The notes under the pieces were generated by a model. It was not told the DNA's origin, searched no databases, and was given only the letters and a program-made list of their open reading frames with translations. The translations under genes were made by a program, and so were the position numbers. A stretch of DNA of 64,000 nucleotides from Dyadobacter sp. 3J3 (GTDB taxonomy: Bacteria; Bacteroidota; Bacteroidia; Cytophagales; Spirosomataceae): positions 310,001-374,000 of the forward strand of contig NZ_VTOL01000007.1 in the NCBI RefSeq assembly GCF_009801115.1, written 5' to 3'. Positions 34,720-44,108 of the stretch are shown here, one piece after another. The stretch's first letter is position 1. Each line of letters starts with the position of its first letter.

Positions 34720-36270
34720 TTGTTCGGATTTGTTGCACCCTCAGTTACGTTTGGTCAATCACTGACATCTCCGGAAGAGTTGTTTGGCTCGCTATTTAAC
34801 GATGTTCAAAATGGTCATATTTTTAATGACTCCAAAACCTTTGCCGACTGTATTCCAACAGAAGATCCGGTACTAATTATTGAAAGATACTATCAGCAAA
34901 AAAATGATCCGGAGTTCAATCTGGTTGCGTTTGTAAATCTTCATTTCCGGATTCCAAAAGAAATGAAAGTTGATTTTATTCCGGATCCTGACCTCACAAC
35001 TGAGGAACATATCCGTAAATTATGGCCTTATCTTACCCGACAACCGGAAGATCAGGAACGAGGAGGCTCATTAATTCCTTTGCCTCTACCCTACGTTGTG
35101 CCGGGAGGACGCTTTCGGGAGATCTATTATTGGGACAGTTATTTTACGATGTTGGGTTTAAAAGAATGCGGAAGGGTTGATCTGATCGAAAACATGATCA
35201 ACAATTTCGCTTATCTTATTAACACTTTCGGGCACATACCTACAGGAAACAGGACTTATTATCTGAGCAGGTCGCAGCCTCCTTTCTTTTCCTTGATGGT
35301 AAGGTTGTACAGCGAAATGGAGGGGAAAAAGATATTGAAAAAGTATTTACCCCAAATGAAGAAGGAGTACGATTACTGGATGGATGAGGGAAATTGCGAA
35401 AGTGGTGACTTTAATTGTAATCGTCGTGTAGTCCGTTTTCCCGATGGCGCCTTACTGAACAGATATTGGGATGATAAAGCCACGCCAAGACCTGAAGCTT
35501 TCCGTGAAGACGTGGAACTGGCCGAGGAAGCTTTTGAAAAACATAACGTATCCAAAGAATCCATTTATCGTCATTTGCGCGCAGCAGCAGAATCTGGCTG
35601 GGATTTTAGCAGCAGATGGTTCGCAGATGAGAGCGATTTTTCTACTATTCAAACGACAGATATACTTCCGGTTGATCTGAATTGCCTTATGCACCATTTG
35701 GAAAAAACATTGGCCGAAGCATATTTGTTAAACGAAGAATTTGAATCGTCCCAGGATTTTGAATTGAAGGCAAAAAAAAGATGTGAGGCTATTAATACCT
35801 ATTTTTGGGACAGTAATCTGAATTATTACATGGATTACAATTTCGCAAAAAAAGAGCAGTCAAAAGCAATTACGCTGGCAGGATCTTTTCCATTGTTTTT
35901 TAAATTGGCACGAAAACAGCAGTCACATTATGTAAGGGCGTACATTCGGCTAAATTTTATGCGTTCAGGTGGTTTGCTAACTACAAAATTAAAAAGCGGA
36001 CAACAATGGGATGCGCCAAATGGCTGGGCGCCTTTGCAATGGATTACGTACAAAGGCCTGCGGAATTATAATTTTCACAAAACTGCCAATGAATTGAGTG
36101 ACGAATGGCTTTCTTTGAATGAAAAAGAATTTAAGCGTACTGGCAAAATGATGGAAAAGTACAACGTATCTGATACCAACCTTGAAGCTGGCGGAGGTGA
36201 ATACGATGTACAGGAAGGTTTTGGCTGGACTAATGGCGTTTATTTGCGTATGAAAAACAGAAGAAGATAA
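34720..36270 (+). CDS. treA: Trehalase (GH37)
   Basis: A GH37 alpha,alpha-trehalase of about 516 residues that splits trehalose into two glucoses. Both family signatures are intact: PGGRFREIYYWDSY at residues 128-141 and QWDAPNGWAPLQ at 429-440. Likely catalytic residues are D295 (SGWDFSSRW) and E494 (GGGEYDVQEGFGWTNG). The start is odd. The only start codon in frame is a TTG at 34720, giving a short LFGFVAPSVTFGQ stretch that resembles the end of a signal peptide without its basic head. A GTG 23 bp upstream would supply that head if the T tract at 34703-34706 had one more T. The enzyme is probably exported. Confidence 0.9.
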   Translation: MFGFVAPSVTFGQSLTSPEELFGSLFNDVQNGHIFNDSKTFADCIPTEDPVLIIERYYQQKNDPEFNLVAFVNLHFRIPKEMKVDFIPDPDLTTEEHIRKLWPYLTRQPEDQERGGSLIPLPLPYVVPGGRFREIYYWDSYFTMLGLKECGRVDLIENMINNFAYLINTFGHIPTGNRTYYLSRSQPPFFSLMVRLYSEMEGKKILKKYLPQMKKEYDYWMDEGNCESGDFNCNRRVVRFPDGALLNRYWDDKATPRPEAFREDVELAEEAFEKHNVSKESIYRHLRAAAESGWDFSSRWFADESDFSTIQTTDILPVDLNCLMHHLEKTLAEAYLLNEEFESSQDFELKAKKRCEAINTYFWDSNLNYYMDYNFAKKEQSKAITLAGSFPLFFKLARKQQSHYVRAYIRLNFMRSGGLLTTKLKSGQQWDAPNGWAPLQWITYKGLRNYNFHKTANELSDEWLSLNEKEFKRTGKMMEKYNVSDTNLEAGGGEYDVQEGFGWTNGVYLRMKNRRR

Positions 36271-36273
36271 AAT

Positions 36274-36771
36274 ATGCCTGTCCTTTTCAAATCCAAAATT
36301 CACCAACTTGAACACCTTGCCGGAACAAGGTATTTACTCGTTCCCCATGAAATTGTAGAGAAGCTTGGCAACTCCTTTTCTATTCGCCTCTGGTGTACGG
36401 TTGACGAAAAAATAAAGTGGCAATGTGGTTTGGTAGCTTTAGGTAACGGCGATGCTTATATAAGCATTAATGCCCAGCGGATCAAACAACTAAAAGCAAA
36501 GGAAGGTGCGCCATTTACGGTAGCTTTGGAAATCGATGACAGCGAATATGGCCTGGAAGTTCCCGAAGAGCTGAAGGAATTACTTGATCAGGATGAAGAA
36601 GGAAACAGACGTTTCAATATGCTGGTAGCCGGAAAGCGACGTTTTATTATTCGTCATATTACAGGAGTTAAAAATAGCCAGCTTCGAATTGAGCGCGCTG
36701 TGACACTAATTAAAAACCTCAAAAGACTACCGGCAGGAAAAGAAGGTTTTAAAGAAATTCTGGGTAAATAA
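36274..36771 (+). CDS. OmdA/YdeI-type protein with DUF1905 domain
   Basis: A 165-residue soluble protein. The first 100 residues fit DUF1905 (small beta-barrel, pattern AGTRYLLVPHEIVEKLG ... LGNGDAYISINAQRIKQL). The last 60 fit the bacteriocin-protection YdeI/OmpD-associated domain (LKELLDQDEEGNRRFN ... KRRFIIRHITGVK). The biochemical role of this family is not established. It starts 3 bp after the trehalase stop, so the two are probably translated from one mRNA, although a shared function is not evident. Confidence 0.75.
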   Translation: MPVLFKSKIHQLEHLAGTRYLLVPHEIVEKLGNSFSIRLWCTVDEKIKWQCGLVALGNGDAYISINAQRIKQLKAKEGAPFTVALEIDDSEYGLEVPEELKELLDQDEEGNRRFNMLVAGKRRFIIRHITGVKNSQLRIERAVTLIKNLKRLPAGKEGFKEILGK

Positions 36772-36900
36772 ATATCAAACAGAATCAGGGCATCATTTAT
36801 CTGATTTTAATATTAATCTTGAAAAATTCCATACCCGACTACGTTTAATCGAAAAAAAAATTAATACCTTGGAATAAATTAACACCTCGATCCTAATTTC

Positions 36901-37689
36901 ATGAAACTGAATATATACCAAATAGACGCATTTACGGATCAGCTTTTCTCTGGAAATCCAGCTGCGGTAGTACCTCTGGAAAACTGGCTTCCTGATGAAA
37001 CGCTTCAAAGTATTGCAGCGGAGAATAATCTGGCTGAAACTGCATTTTACGTTCCCAAAGAAAATGGCTTCCACATTCGCTGGTTTACGCCGTTGCTTGA
37101 AGTTGAGCTTTGCGGCCACGCCACGCTGGCGGCAGGTTATGTGATCTTTAATATTCAGGGTCACGAAGGAGACCTTATCAAATTCGAATCGCTTAGCGGC
37201 GAATTAACGGTTCATTGTAAAGATAACTGGCTCACATTGAACTTTCCGATTGATCCTTATCATATTGCCGTTCCGCCACCTGCCCTGATGGAAGGGCTAA
37301 AAGATACTTCAATTTTGGAGGTATATAAAGGAAAAACGGATTATATGGTCGTACTTGATACCGAAGCGGAAGTACGTGATCTGGATTTTGACATTATCGT
37401 CCTTTCTACAATTCCTGCACGTGGTATTATAGTTACAGCACCAGGGGATGATGTTGATTTTGTCTCAAGGTTTTTTGCACCGCAATCCGGTGTTGACGAA
37501 GATCCCGTAACAGGTTCTGCACATACAACCCTGATTCCTTATTGGGCTGAAAAACTCTCAAAAACGGATCTTACAGCAAAACAGCTTTCAAAACGTGGTG
37601 GCTTTTTAAAATGCGACCTAGATGGCGAGCGTGTCAATATTGGCGGCCAGGCTCGTCTTTATCTGAAAGGTGAAATTGAAACTGAATAA
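36901..37689 (+). CDS. PhzF family isomerase
   Basis: A 262-residue member of the PhzF/DAP-epimerase-like fold. The catalytic glutamate is E46 in AENNLAETAFYV, followed by the conserved CGHATLAAGYV at 71-81. The C-terminal half has the paired motif GVDEDPVTGSAHTTL near residue 200. The family isomerises or epimerises small substrates; only a few, such as phenazine biosynthesis PhzF, have known ones. No phenazine genes are present, so a phenazine role is not supported. It is a single gene, separated by 129 bp from the preceding one. Confidence 0.9.
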   Translation: MKLNIYQIDAFTDQLFSGNPAAVVPLENWLPDETLQSIAAENNLAETAFYVPKENGFHIRWFTPLLEVELCGHATLAAGYVIFNIQGHEGDLIKFESLSGELTVHCKDNWLTLNFPIDPYHIAVPPPALMEGLKDTSILEVYKGKTDYMVVLDTEAEVRDLDFDIIVLSTIPARGIIVTAPGDDVDFVSRFFAPQSGVDEDPVTGSAHTTLIPYWAEKLSKTDLTAKQLSKRGGFLKCDLDGERVNIGGQARLYLKGEIETE

Positions 37690-37708
37690 TCAGGTTTAAT
37701 CTGATTTT

Positions 37709-37752
37709 AAAATAGTCATTTATTGTCTTCCGGGTCAATGAATGACTATTTT
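37709..37752. terminator. Bidirectional terminator overlapping the DMT gene stop
   Basis: A stem of 17 bp (37709-37725 with 37736-37752, one G-T wobble, core AAAATAGTCATT/AATGACTATTTT) around a 10-base loop between convergent genes. Its right arm includes the TAG stop codon of the minus-strand gene. Confidence 0.75.
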
Positions 37753-38627
37753 ACTATACTTTGTAATTTTGATCTTTGCCCGGCATACAATCCCGCAATT
37801 ACGAGGACCGTTCCAATAACCGTATAAATGGTAACAGGCTCGTCCATCAACCACCAGGCAAAGAAAAATCCGAAAAGGGGGCATAAAAAAAGCCATAAAG
37901 AGGCACGAACCGTATCAAGCCTAAGCAGATAAAACCAGCATATCAAACCTACTACGGACACGGCCAGGCTTAGCCATAAAACAGCGCTCCAAAATGTCAG
38001 ATCCCAATTGGTTGCGCTAAAATCACTAAAAGTAATGGTGAAAGGCAATAAAAACAGGCCTCCCAGCATCACTTGCCAGCCATTAATGAGCAAATTAGGC
38101 AATTCCCATTTAACACTTGCATAGTACACACTTGCGGCTGAAACGGCAATCATACTAATAAAAAGTAAAGAAATCCCGGTTACCGTGGTGAAGCTATTTT
38201 TCAATAAGGGATAGGTTGCAATTGCTACGCCAGTCATGCCCAACATAATGCCTATCCATTCCGCTTTTTCAGGTTTTCTGGAAAGCCACCAGCCAGATAA
38301 TAAAACAATGATCAGTGGATTTGTCGAAACCGCAAGACTTCCGATTCCGGCAGCCGTATACTTCATTGCACACACGTATAAGCCGAGATACAACGTTGTA
38401 TTCATAAATCCGAACAAAGCAAGCTGCTTAAATTCGCTGCGATTTGGAAGACGGTATACCGGTTTTTTTTTAAACACGTAAGAAAAACCGAGCAGCAGTA
38501 TACCAGCAATAAAAAAACGAACGTTTGCTAATATTAAAGGAGAAGCAGACTGAACACCAAACTTGGTTGCGACCGAAGCAGAAGCCCAGAGAATGGAAAA
38601 GACAAGACCGATCAAGAAATTTTTCAC
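37746..38627 (-). CDS. EamA/DMT family transporter
   Basis: A 293-residue inner-membrane protein with about ten hydrophobic helices arranged as two EamA repeats. The first contains FGVQSASPLILANVRFFIAGILLL and the second LYYLLRLD-like features with a WWLMDEPVT segment near the end. Members export amino acids, metabolites or drugs; this sequence does not identify which. The start at 38627 lies 73 bp from the divergent OmpA gene start at 38701, so the two share a promoter region. Confidence 0.88.
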   Translation of the reverse strand: MKNFLIGLVFSILWASASVATKFGVQSASPLILANVRFFIAGILLLGFSYVFKKKPVYRLPNRSEFKQLALFGFMNTTLYLGLYVCAMKYTAAGIGSLAVSTNPLIIVLLSGWWLSRKPEKAEWIGIMLGMTGVAIATYPLLKNSFTTVTGISLLFISMIAVSAASVYYASVKWELPNLLINGWQVMLGGLFLLPFTITFSDFSATNWDLTFWSAVLWLSLAVSVVGLICWFYLLRLDTVRASLWLFLCPLFGFFFAWWLMDEPVTIYTVIGTVLVIAGLYAGQRSKLQSIVK

Positions 38628-38700
38628 TTTAAACCATAATTATGTTTCAAAAATACAAGAAGCATTTCGGCTTCGATCTCTCTTTTTCATATTTTTGAAG

Positions 38701-40110
38701 ATGATTAGTAAAAAAAATGCGAAATGGCTTTTAATAATTCTTCTTTTTAGTCATTACTACGTTCCCGCTTTTTCACAGACCCAGTGGACTTATGACTTCA
38801 ATAATGGCCTCTCTCCTATGGAAAAAGGAGGTCCTCTTTTGCATAAACTCGGGCAATCAGGTCAATTAATCAAAGAGAAAGTTCCGGGAAGCGGTGAAAA
38901 AGGCGTTCCCGAAATTATCAGGACCGTGTATCAATTTGAAAAAAATACAGGATTACAATTTGATAATAAAGAAGCCAACGGATTTCTCAATAAATCTTTC
39001 ACGATTGAAATTTATTTCAAACTAAACGAACTGGATAGCTGGAAACGCGTTCTGGATTTCAAAAACCGCAAGAGTGATTACGGAAGCTACATCTATGACG
39101 GGAAATTAAATTTTTACGATTTTGCCATAGGAGAAAAAGCACCTGTAAAAGCCAATCAATACATCCATTACGTTTATTCGCGCGACTTTGATACAAAAGC
39201 GATTAAAATGTACGTCAATGGAATTTCAAAAGTTGAATTTAAAGATCCCGGCACCGAAGGCGTTTTAGACAATGAACAGGTCTTGAATTTCTTTCAGGAT
39301 GATCTTGTTGCAAATCATGAAGCAAGTGCCGGTTCTGTGGCTTTAATCCGGGTTTATGACCGTGTTATGACGCCGGTCTTTATTCGCAGAAGTTTCCAGA
39401 CAATCAGCAGGTCACCAAAAGAAGTCATCGCTGAAATTGAAGCTGTAAAAGAAGAGACTAAGCCGGTTGAAAAAGAAACTCCCGTTATAAAATCAAATCT
39501 TGTACAGGTTACCGGGAAAGTTTTTGAAGGAAAAAATCTTGCTGCCATCGAAAATGCGGATGTTTCTGTTCGTAAAACAAATAATGATTCACTGGTTGCA
39601 CAAAGCAAAGTTCATAATGGAGCATATGCCTTCCAACTGAAACCGCATGAATCATACCAAATTTCAGTACAAGCCCAGGGTTACCAAACAAAGAATATTC
39701 CGGTAAGAACTACAAGCAGGGCAACAGAAGTTAAATCGTTGATTGGCCTTAGCCCGGAAATTTTTGACTCGCCTCTGGCAACTTTATTATTTACACAAAG
39801 TACAGAAACACTTGAAAACCAGGCAAAAATGCAACTCGATTCGATGATCTCCTATTTTCAGAAAAGGAATGATCTTAAAATCATGTTGAAAGGCCACACA
39901 GATAACATTGGAGATTTTGATAAAAATCTTTTGCTTTCGAATCAGCGCGTGCAGGTTGTTAAAAATTATTTATTGGAAAAAGGAATTGCCAATGAGCGCA
40001 TTCAAGGTGTAGGTTATGGATCAACCAGACCCAACCAAAAAAATCAATCGGAAGAATTGAGAAAATTAAACCGGCGTGTCGAAGTTTGGGCAGAGCCTTT
40101 AAAAAGATAA
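38701..40110 (+). CDS. OmpA family protein with LamG-like and carboxypeptidase-regulatory-like domains
   Basis: About 469 residues from the ATG at 38701. A longer frame from 38563 overlaps the divergent transporter gene and lacks a signal peptide, so I reject it. Residues 1-24 form the signal peptide (WLLIILLFSHYYVPAFSQ). About 25-225 look like a concanavalin-A/LamG sandwich (FTIEIYFKLNELDSWKRVLDF). A regulatory-like Ig fold follows at about 270-345. The last 110 residues are an OmpA C-terminal domain with GHTDNIGDFDKN, which binds peptidoglycan. The protein therefore tethers a binding domain in the periplasm or at the outer membrane. TATTTTTG, a -7 match, lies only 3 bp before the ATG. Confidence 0.88.
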   Translation: MISKKNAKWLLIILLFSHYYVPAFSQTQWTYDFNNGLSPMEKGGPLLHKLGQSGQLIKEKVPGSGEKGVPEIIRTVYQFEKNTGLQFDNKEANGFLNKSFTIEIYFKLNELDSWKRVLDFKNRKSDYGSYIYDGKLNFYDFAIGEKAPVKANQYIHYVYSRDFDTKAIKMYVNGISKVEFKDPGTEGVLDNEQVLNFFQDDLVANHEASAGSVALIRVYDRVMTPVFIRRSFQTISRSPKEVIAEIEAVKEETKPVEKETPVIKSNLVQVTGKVFEGKNLAAIENADVSVRKTNNDSLVAQSKVHNGAYAFQLKPHESYQISVQAQGYQTKNIPVRTTSRATEVKSLIGLSPEIFDSPLATLLFTQSTETLENQAKMQLDSMISYFQKRNDLKIMLKGHTDNIGDFDKNLLLSNQRVQVVKNYLLEKGIANERIQGVGYGSTRPNQKNQSEELRKLNRRVEVWAEPLKR

Positions 40111-40135
40111 AGCCATCTCATAAAGACGGCTTTAT
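40107..40135 (+). terminator. Terminator after the OmpA gene
   Basis: AAAGCCATCT and AGACGGCTTT form a 10-bp stem with one mismatch, beginning at the stop codon. The exit is TATACTGACTATTCC, only weakly T-rich. Confidence 0.45.
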
Positions 40136-40816
40136 ACTGACTATTCCTAAACCCTTAACCTTTTCTTATCTTTATATTCACCTGAATTGCAGAGTTTTAA
40201 ATTAAACTACCATCCAGGTTAAATCATTTTTTCTATTTTAAATAACAAAGCTGTTTTTCAATAAAAAAATTCACTTTAAAACTTGCTTAGCCAATTTATT
40301 TTAAACTGCTTCAAAAAATTTCATCTATCAGTCTAAAAAATCTATTTCTTTGACGGTACTTCATTACATAAAGTCACACCCTTGTCAATAATACTCCAAT
40401 TTATTTTCTAAACAAAATCAGATCTTTACTGATTGAATATACGAAGCAAATTGAATTTCAGTTCCAAGCTAAACAATTATGATTCAAATTTTATTAAGCG
40501 GCTTCAAAACTTTTAAAACCAGCTTACATAATTCCAAAACAAAGTCGTTACTTAGGATTATTAGTATGCAACTTCATTGATTTGTTCAACTCTTAACCTC
40601 ATTAATCGATATACAAATATCACAATAAATTTTGATATTACAAATTCTATTAAAACAACAAAACAAAATAATGTTTGGAATAAACGATTAAAAAAAAAGT
40701 CTACTTCATCATTTTTAGCACTTTATGAAACAATAAATAGAATATTATTCCAACTAAAATAAAAAAACCAAATAAATTACATTCTTAAAATATTTATATA
40801 TCTTAAAAAAGTGCAA
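40136..40816. other. AT-rich spacer, no convincing gene
   Basis: About 680 bp, strongly AT-rich, between two convergent genes. The 61-codon frame at 40577-40762 has the Asn/Ile/Lys-rich composition expected from random AT-rich DNA and no domain. I see no tRNA, repeat or clear hairpin. It may be decayed sequence. Confidence 0.45.
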
Positions 40817-41377
40817 TCATTGATTATAATTATTCATCGCATATTGTATACCCAAAGTACAAAACGAAATAACCATATCACCGGCAGTATCCAGGAAAAT
40901 TGGTAATTCATCCATTTCTTCTTTGGAAAATGCTTTTAACACATAATCTACTTGCCTTCCTCTGGGAAAATTATTTCCAATACCAAATCGCAATCTTGGA
41001 TATTCAGAAGTGCCCAAAATTTCCTCAATGTTTCGCAAACCGTTATGTCCGCCATGGCTTCCTTTTGGTTTAATGCGTAATGTTCCAAAAGGTAATTGAA
41101 GCTCATCAACAATAACCAGCAAATTTTCCTTGGGTATTTTGAACTGATCCATATAATAACGGATTGCTTTGCCGCTCAAATTCATAAAAGTGGTCGGTTT
41201 AATAAAATAAAACTGCCTCCCTTTATGTTTCCATTCCGCTATAAATGCCAGTTTCTCAAAAGTAAACTTGAAATCATTTTGTGCAGCCAGTCTGTCAAGC
41301 ACCATGAAACCTATGTTGTGTCGCGTAAATGCATATTCAGGACCAATATTCCCAAGTCCTGCGATCAGGTATTTCAT
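40817..41377 (-). CDS. pth: Aminoacyl-tRNA hydrolase (peptidyl-tRNA hydrolase)
   Basis: Cleaves peptidyl-tRNA released from stalled ribosomes. The 186-residue protein has all the expected residues: N10 and H20 in GLGNIGPEYAFTRHNIGF, N64 in TFMNLSG, D89 in VDELQLPFG and N110 in GSHGGHNGLRNI. The length is typical. It is usually an essential housekeeping gene. It stands alone here; the ribosomal protein L25 gene (ctc/rplY) often seen beside pth in other bacteria is not in the adjacent sequence. Confidence 0.97.
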   Translation of the reverse strand: MKYLIAGLGNIGPEYAFTRHNIGFMVLDRLAAQNDFKFTFEKLAFIAEWKHKGRQFYFIKPTTFMNLSGKAIRYYMDQFKIPKENLLVIVDELQLPFGTLRIKPKGSHGGHNGLRNIEEILGTSEYPRLRFGIGNNFPRGRQVDYVLKAFSKEEMDELPIFLDTAGDMVISFCTLGIQYAMNNYNQ

Positions 41378-41666
41378 TCGTGTTTTTATTAAATTATTAT
41401 GATCTGCGAAAAGATAAAAATGAATGTGGCAGATCGTTATTTTTATTACTTATTTCCAGATTTTCCTGAAATGATAAATTAATGCTTCAAAATTAAATGA
41501 ATAAGCGCTAAGAAAGAAAATAACTTATTCTACGACTTTTTATTTCAGTTAATGAAAGCATAATATTATATGATTCTTTGTAGGCTATTTGTACAAATTG
41601 CCACGAAAAGTTTTACATTTCATAAATGTGAGCTTAATTTAGGCTTTAATTCAGTAAAATTACAAG

Positions 41667-42206
41667 ATGTCCATCAAACGACTTATTTTAAGCAGCCCTC
41701 TGTTAGAGATCATGACCAGCCGGTTGTGTCAGGAACTTATTGAAAATCATCAGGATTTCGATAATTCCGTTATCATGGGCCTACAGCCAAGAGGAATTTT
41801 CTTTGCAGAACGTGTTGTTGCTGAATTACGGGAAAGGACGGGAAAAAATATTCCGCTCGGTCATCTTGATGCTACTTTTTACCGGGATGATTTTCGCCGC
41901 CGGGACTCCCCTCTTCTTCCCAACAAAACAAATGTTCCTTTTTTGATAGAAGGTAAACGTGTTATTCTCATTGACGATGTTTTGGCCAGCGGACGGATGG
42001 TTCGTGCAGCATTGGATGCTATGACAGCGTTTGGAAGACCAAAAATGGTTGAACTTATGGTACTGATCGATCGCCGCTACAACCGTGAATTACCAATAGA
42101 ACCGGACTACGTTGGTATGAAAGTCAGCACACTTGAAAGCCAGCGCGTGCAGGTTGAATGGAAAGAACAAGGTTTTGAAGCTGATCACATCTGGATGGTA
42201 GATTAA
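41667..42206 (+). CDS. pyrR: PyrR-type phosphoribosyltransferase
   Basis: A 179-residue type I phosphoribosyltransferase. The PRPP loop DDVLASGR is at 103-110 and the pattern TFYRDDFRRRD at 70-80 matches PyrR, the pyrimidine operon regulator with uracil phosphoribosyltransferase activity. The QPRGIFFAERV segment at 40-50 is the usual PyrR flank. In Bacillus, PyrR binds pyr mRNA attenuators. No pyr gene or attenuator is near, so here it may function mainly in uracil salvage. Confidence 0.88.
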   Translation: MSIKRLILSSPLLEIMTSRLCQELIENHQDFDNSVIMGLQPRGIFFAERVVAELRERTGKNIPLGHLDATFYRDDFRRRDSPLLPNKTNVPFLIEGKRVILIDDVLASGRMVRAALDAMTAFGRPKMVELMVLIDRRYNRELPIEPDYVGMKVSTLESQRVQVEWKEQGFEADHIWMVD

Positions 42207-42218
42207 TAATGGTTAATT

Positions 42219-42383
42219 GTTAAGGGTTAATTGTTAATGATTCGCTCATTGCCGATTACTTGGATCCGGATCTTCCAGATTAATATTAATACCTTATTAA
42301 AAAAATTATAATTCTTTCCAATAGAACAATATTTCATAATCTCGTCGACGCCTGCGCAACCCCATTAACAATTAACCCTTAAC
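42219..42383. terminator. Long inverted repeat of TTAACAATTAAC words between convergent genes
   Basis: GTTAAGGGTTAATTGTTAATG (42219-42239) and its perfect 21-base complement (42363-42383) bracket a 123-bp insert between the pyrR stop and the stop of the convergent gene. The same TTAACAATTAAC words occur at 5704-5735 beside pgk. It may act as a terminator or be a member of a dispersed repeat family. Confidence 0.55.
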
Positions 42384-42392
42384 CATTAATAA

Positions 42393-43946
42393 TTATCTAG
42401 GTACATCATTGCTTTCACGGTTTTCAGCTTTTTGAATTCCTTCGGTTTTGTATGTCAATTTATTGATGTAGAAAACTTCACGTCCCAGTCCGACAGTTGA
42501 CGGTCCGACACGCTGCATACCGTAGGCCAAAAAATACTGCCCATACCACGGCGCCAGATATGCATTTTCGTTCGTGAGCACTTTATCAGACTGCGATTTG
42601 GCTGCTATATCGAATTTTTCATTTTCCACAACCACCTTACCTCTGTTGATAACTTCGGTATGGATAGTACCTTCTTGTGGATAAGCCAAAACAAAATAGT
42701 CGTTGACAGGCGTCAGCTGAACCATTTCCTGTAACTCGAAACTGTTCAGGTCTTTAATAGGTATGCAATTATCCCATTTGAATTTCCCATTCCGGTCGAA
42801 TCCGCATACGATAGCATGTGTATAACGATAGCCTTCGATACTCCTGCCCGAATAAGGCCTGTTAATTCCATTTGTTATGATCGGCGATCCCGCCCGCTGA
42901 TTGGGATAATACACTTCGGCTACCAGTACGATTTCATCTTCCGTCTGGATTAACTCATGTACCAGCAAGCGGTAACGGAAACGATTTTCCTTCCCCAGAC
43001 TTTTGCGTTTGCCAATACGTTCCATCACCCGCTGGCGGCGTTTTGGTTTCATAAAATTGAAAAAGTTCTGAAGCTCCGAAAACTCGATAAACTCCGGTGT
43101 ATCCGGTTCATTATGCGTAATATGCGTAATGTATAGTCCTTGAGAATAAGGTGTACAGCCCACGGAATAATTCCCGATCAAATAAGAATCATCCGGATTC
43201 AAAGGAACGATTTGCCCCGAAATAAAACTGTTTTTCGGATCGCTTAACGAAGTTTTCTTTAAAAGTCTACCCTCATAAGAATATGTTTTTATTTCGAAAA
43301 CACAGTTTTTTTTACGATATGCATACGTGATCACATTGATGATTCCATCCTGCTCGTTAATATCAACATTGTTAAGCTCTGTATTTTTTTCATACAATCC
43401 CGGTAAAACTTTGGAAGTATGGTCAAAGAAAGAATGCACTACAACCACAGGACGGGAACGGTGATATCCGGCTATAACTGCTTTGCTTCCAATTACTTTA
43501 AACTGGTGAACATCAATCCCTGAGAGAAGATCGCCCTTGAACGTTTCAATGGCTCCATCCAAAAAATTCATTTGGATAAAAAGGAAATGATCTGTATCAG
43601 GCTGTGCAAAAAGCCAGTAACCATGATCTTGTCCCTGATGAGCCATGACAGGAGTGTAACGGTTATCTAGTTTGTAATTTATTTTCCAAACAGGATTCAG
43701 TGAAATATCGTATTTGGTAAATTCCCATGTTTCGTTACGGTTTCCGATAAAATCATCTCCGCGAACGAGAGAAATGAGCCCTCCGTTCCCCAAAGTAAAA
43801 ACTTCAAAAACCTCAGAACGGGAGGAGCTTGCAGGTATCTCAAGACGATCAGATTGTTCTAATTGTGCCCAAACCCTGGAAGGTGCAGTCAGCCAAAATT
43901 GAATGATCAGACAACTTTGAATCACAAATAGTAAACGGTTCTTCAT
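42393..43946 (-). CDS. Exported protein of unknown function
   Basis: I do not recognise a family in this 517-residue protein. Residues 1-28 form a signal peptide (LLFVIQSCLIIQFWLTAPSRVWAQ). The mature part is rich in beta-strand-like blade patterns (GNGGLISLVRGDD, YWLFAQPDTDHFLFIQM, YFVLAYPQEGTIHTEVINRG), consistent with a beta-propeller-like fold, but this is inference. No T9SS tail, lipobox or catalytic motif is visible. Similar secreted hypothetical proteins that report cellular values along a trajectory are common in Cytophagales. It is a single gene, bounded by the long inverted repeat downstream. Confidence 0.65.
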   Translation of the reverse strand: MKNRLLFVIQSCLIIQFWLTAPSRVWAQLEQSDRLEIPASSSRSEVFEVFTLGNGGLISLVRGDDFIGNRNETWEFTKYDISLNPVWKINYKLDNRYTPVMAHQGQDHGYWLFAQPDTDHFLFIQMNFLDGAIETFKGDLLSGIDVHQFKVIGSKAVIAGYHRSRPVVVVHSFFDHTSKVLPGLYEKNTELNNVDINEQDGIINVITYAYRKKNCVFEIKTYSYEGRLLKKTSLSDPKNSFISGQIVPLNPDDSYLIGNYSVGCTPYSQGLYITHITHNEPDTPEFIEFSELQNFFNFMKPKRRQRVMERIGKRKSLGKENRFRYRLLVHELIQTEDEIVLVAEVYYPNQRAGSPIITNGINRPYSGRSIEGYRYTHAIVCGFDRNGKFKWDNCIPIKDLNSFELQEMVQLTPVNDYFVLAYPQEGTIHTEVINRGKVVVENEKFDIAAKSQSDKVLTNENAYLAPWYGQYFLAYGMQRVGPSTVGLGREVFYINKLTYKTEGIQKAENRESNDVPR

Positions 43947-44108
43947 AAGTTCTTGGTCAGGGGTGTAAGTCTGTTCAATATTTACCCTAATTTTGCATCA
44001 AAACGAATAATATATCATTAATATATAAATATTTTTATTCAAATAAAAACTTAGATGATTGTTATGCCGATTTTATAAACAATCATAAATACTATAAAAA
44101 CAATATTC

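Noticed and set aside
38563..38700. N-terminal extension of the OmpA protein
   Set aside because: It overlaps the divergent transporter gene and would place 46 residues ahead of a good signal peptide.
40577..40762. 61-codon frame in the AT-rich spacer
   Set aside because: Low-complexity N/I/K-rich sequence with no domain and no promoter evidence.
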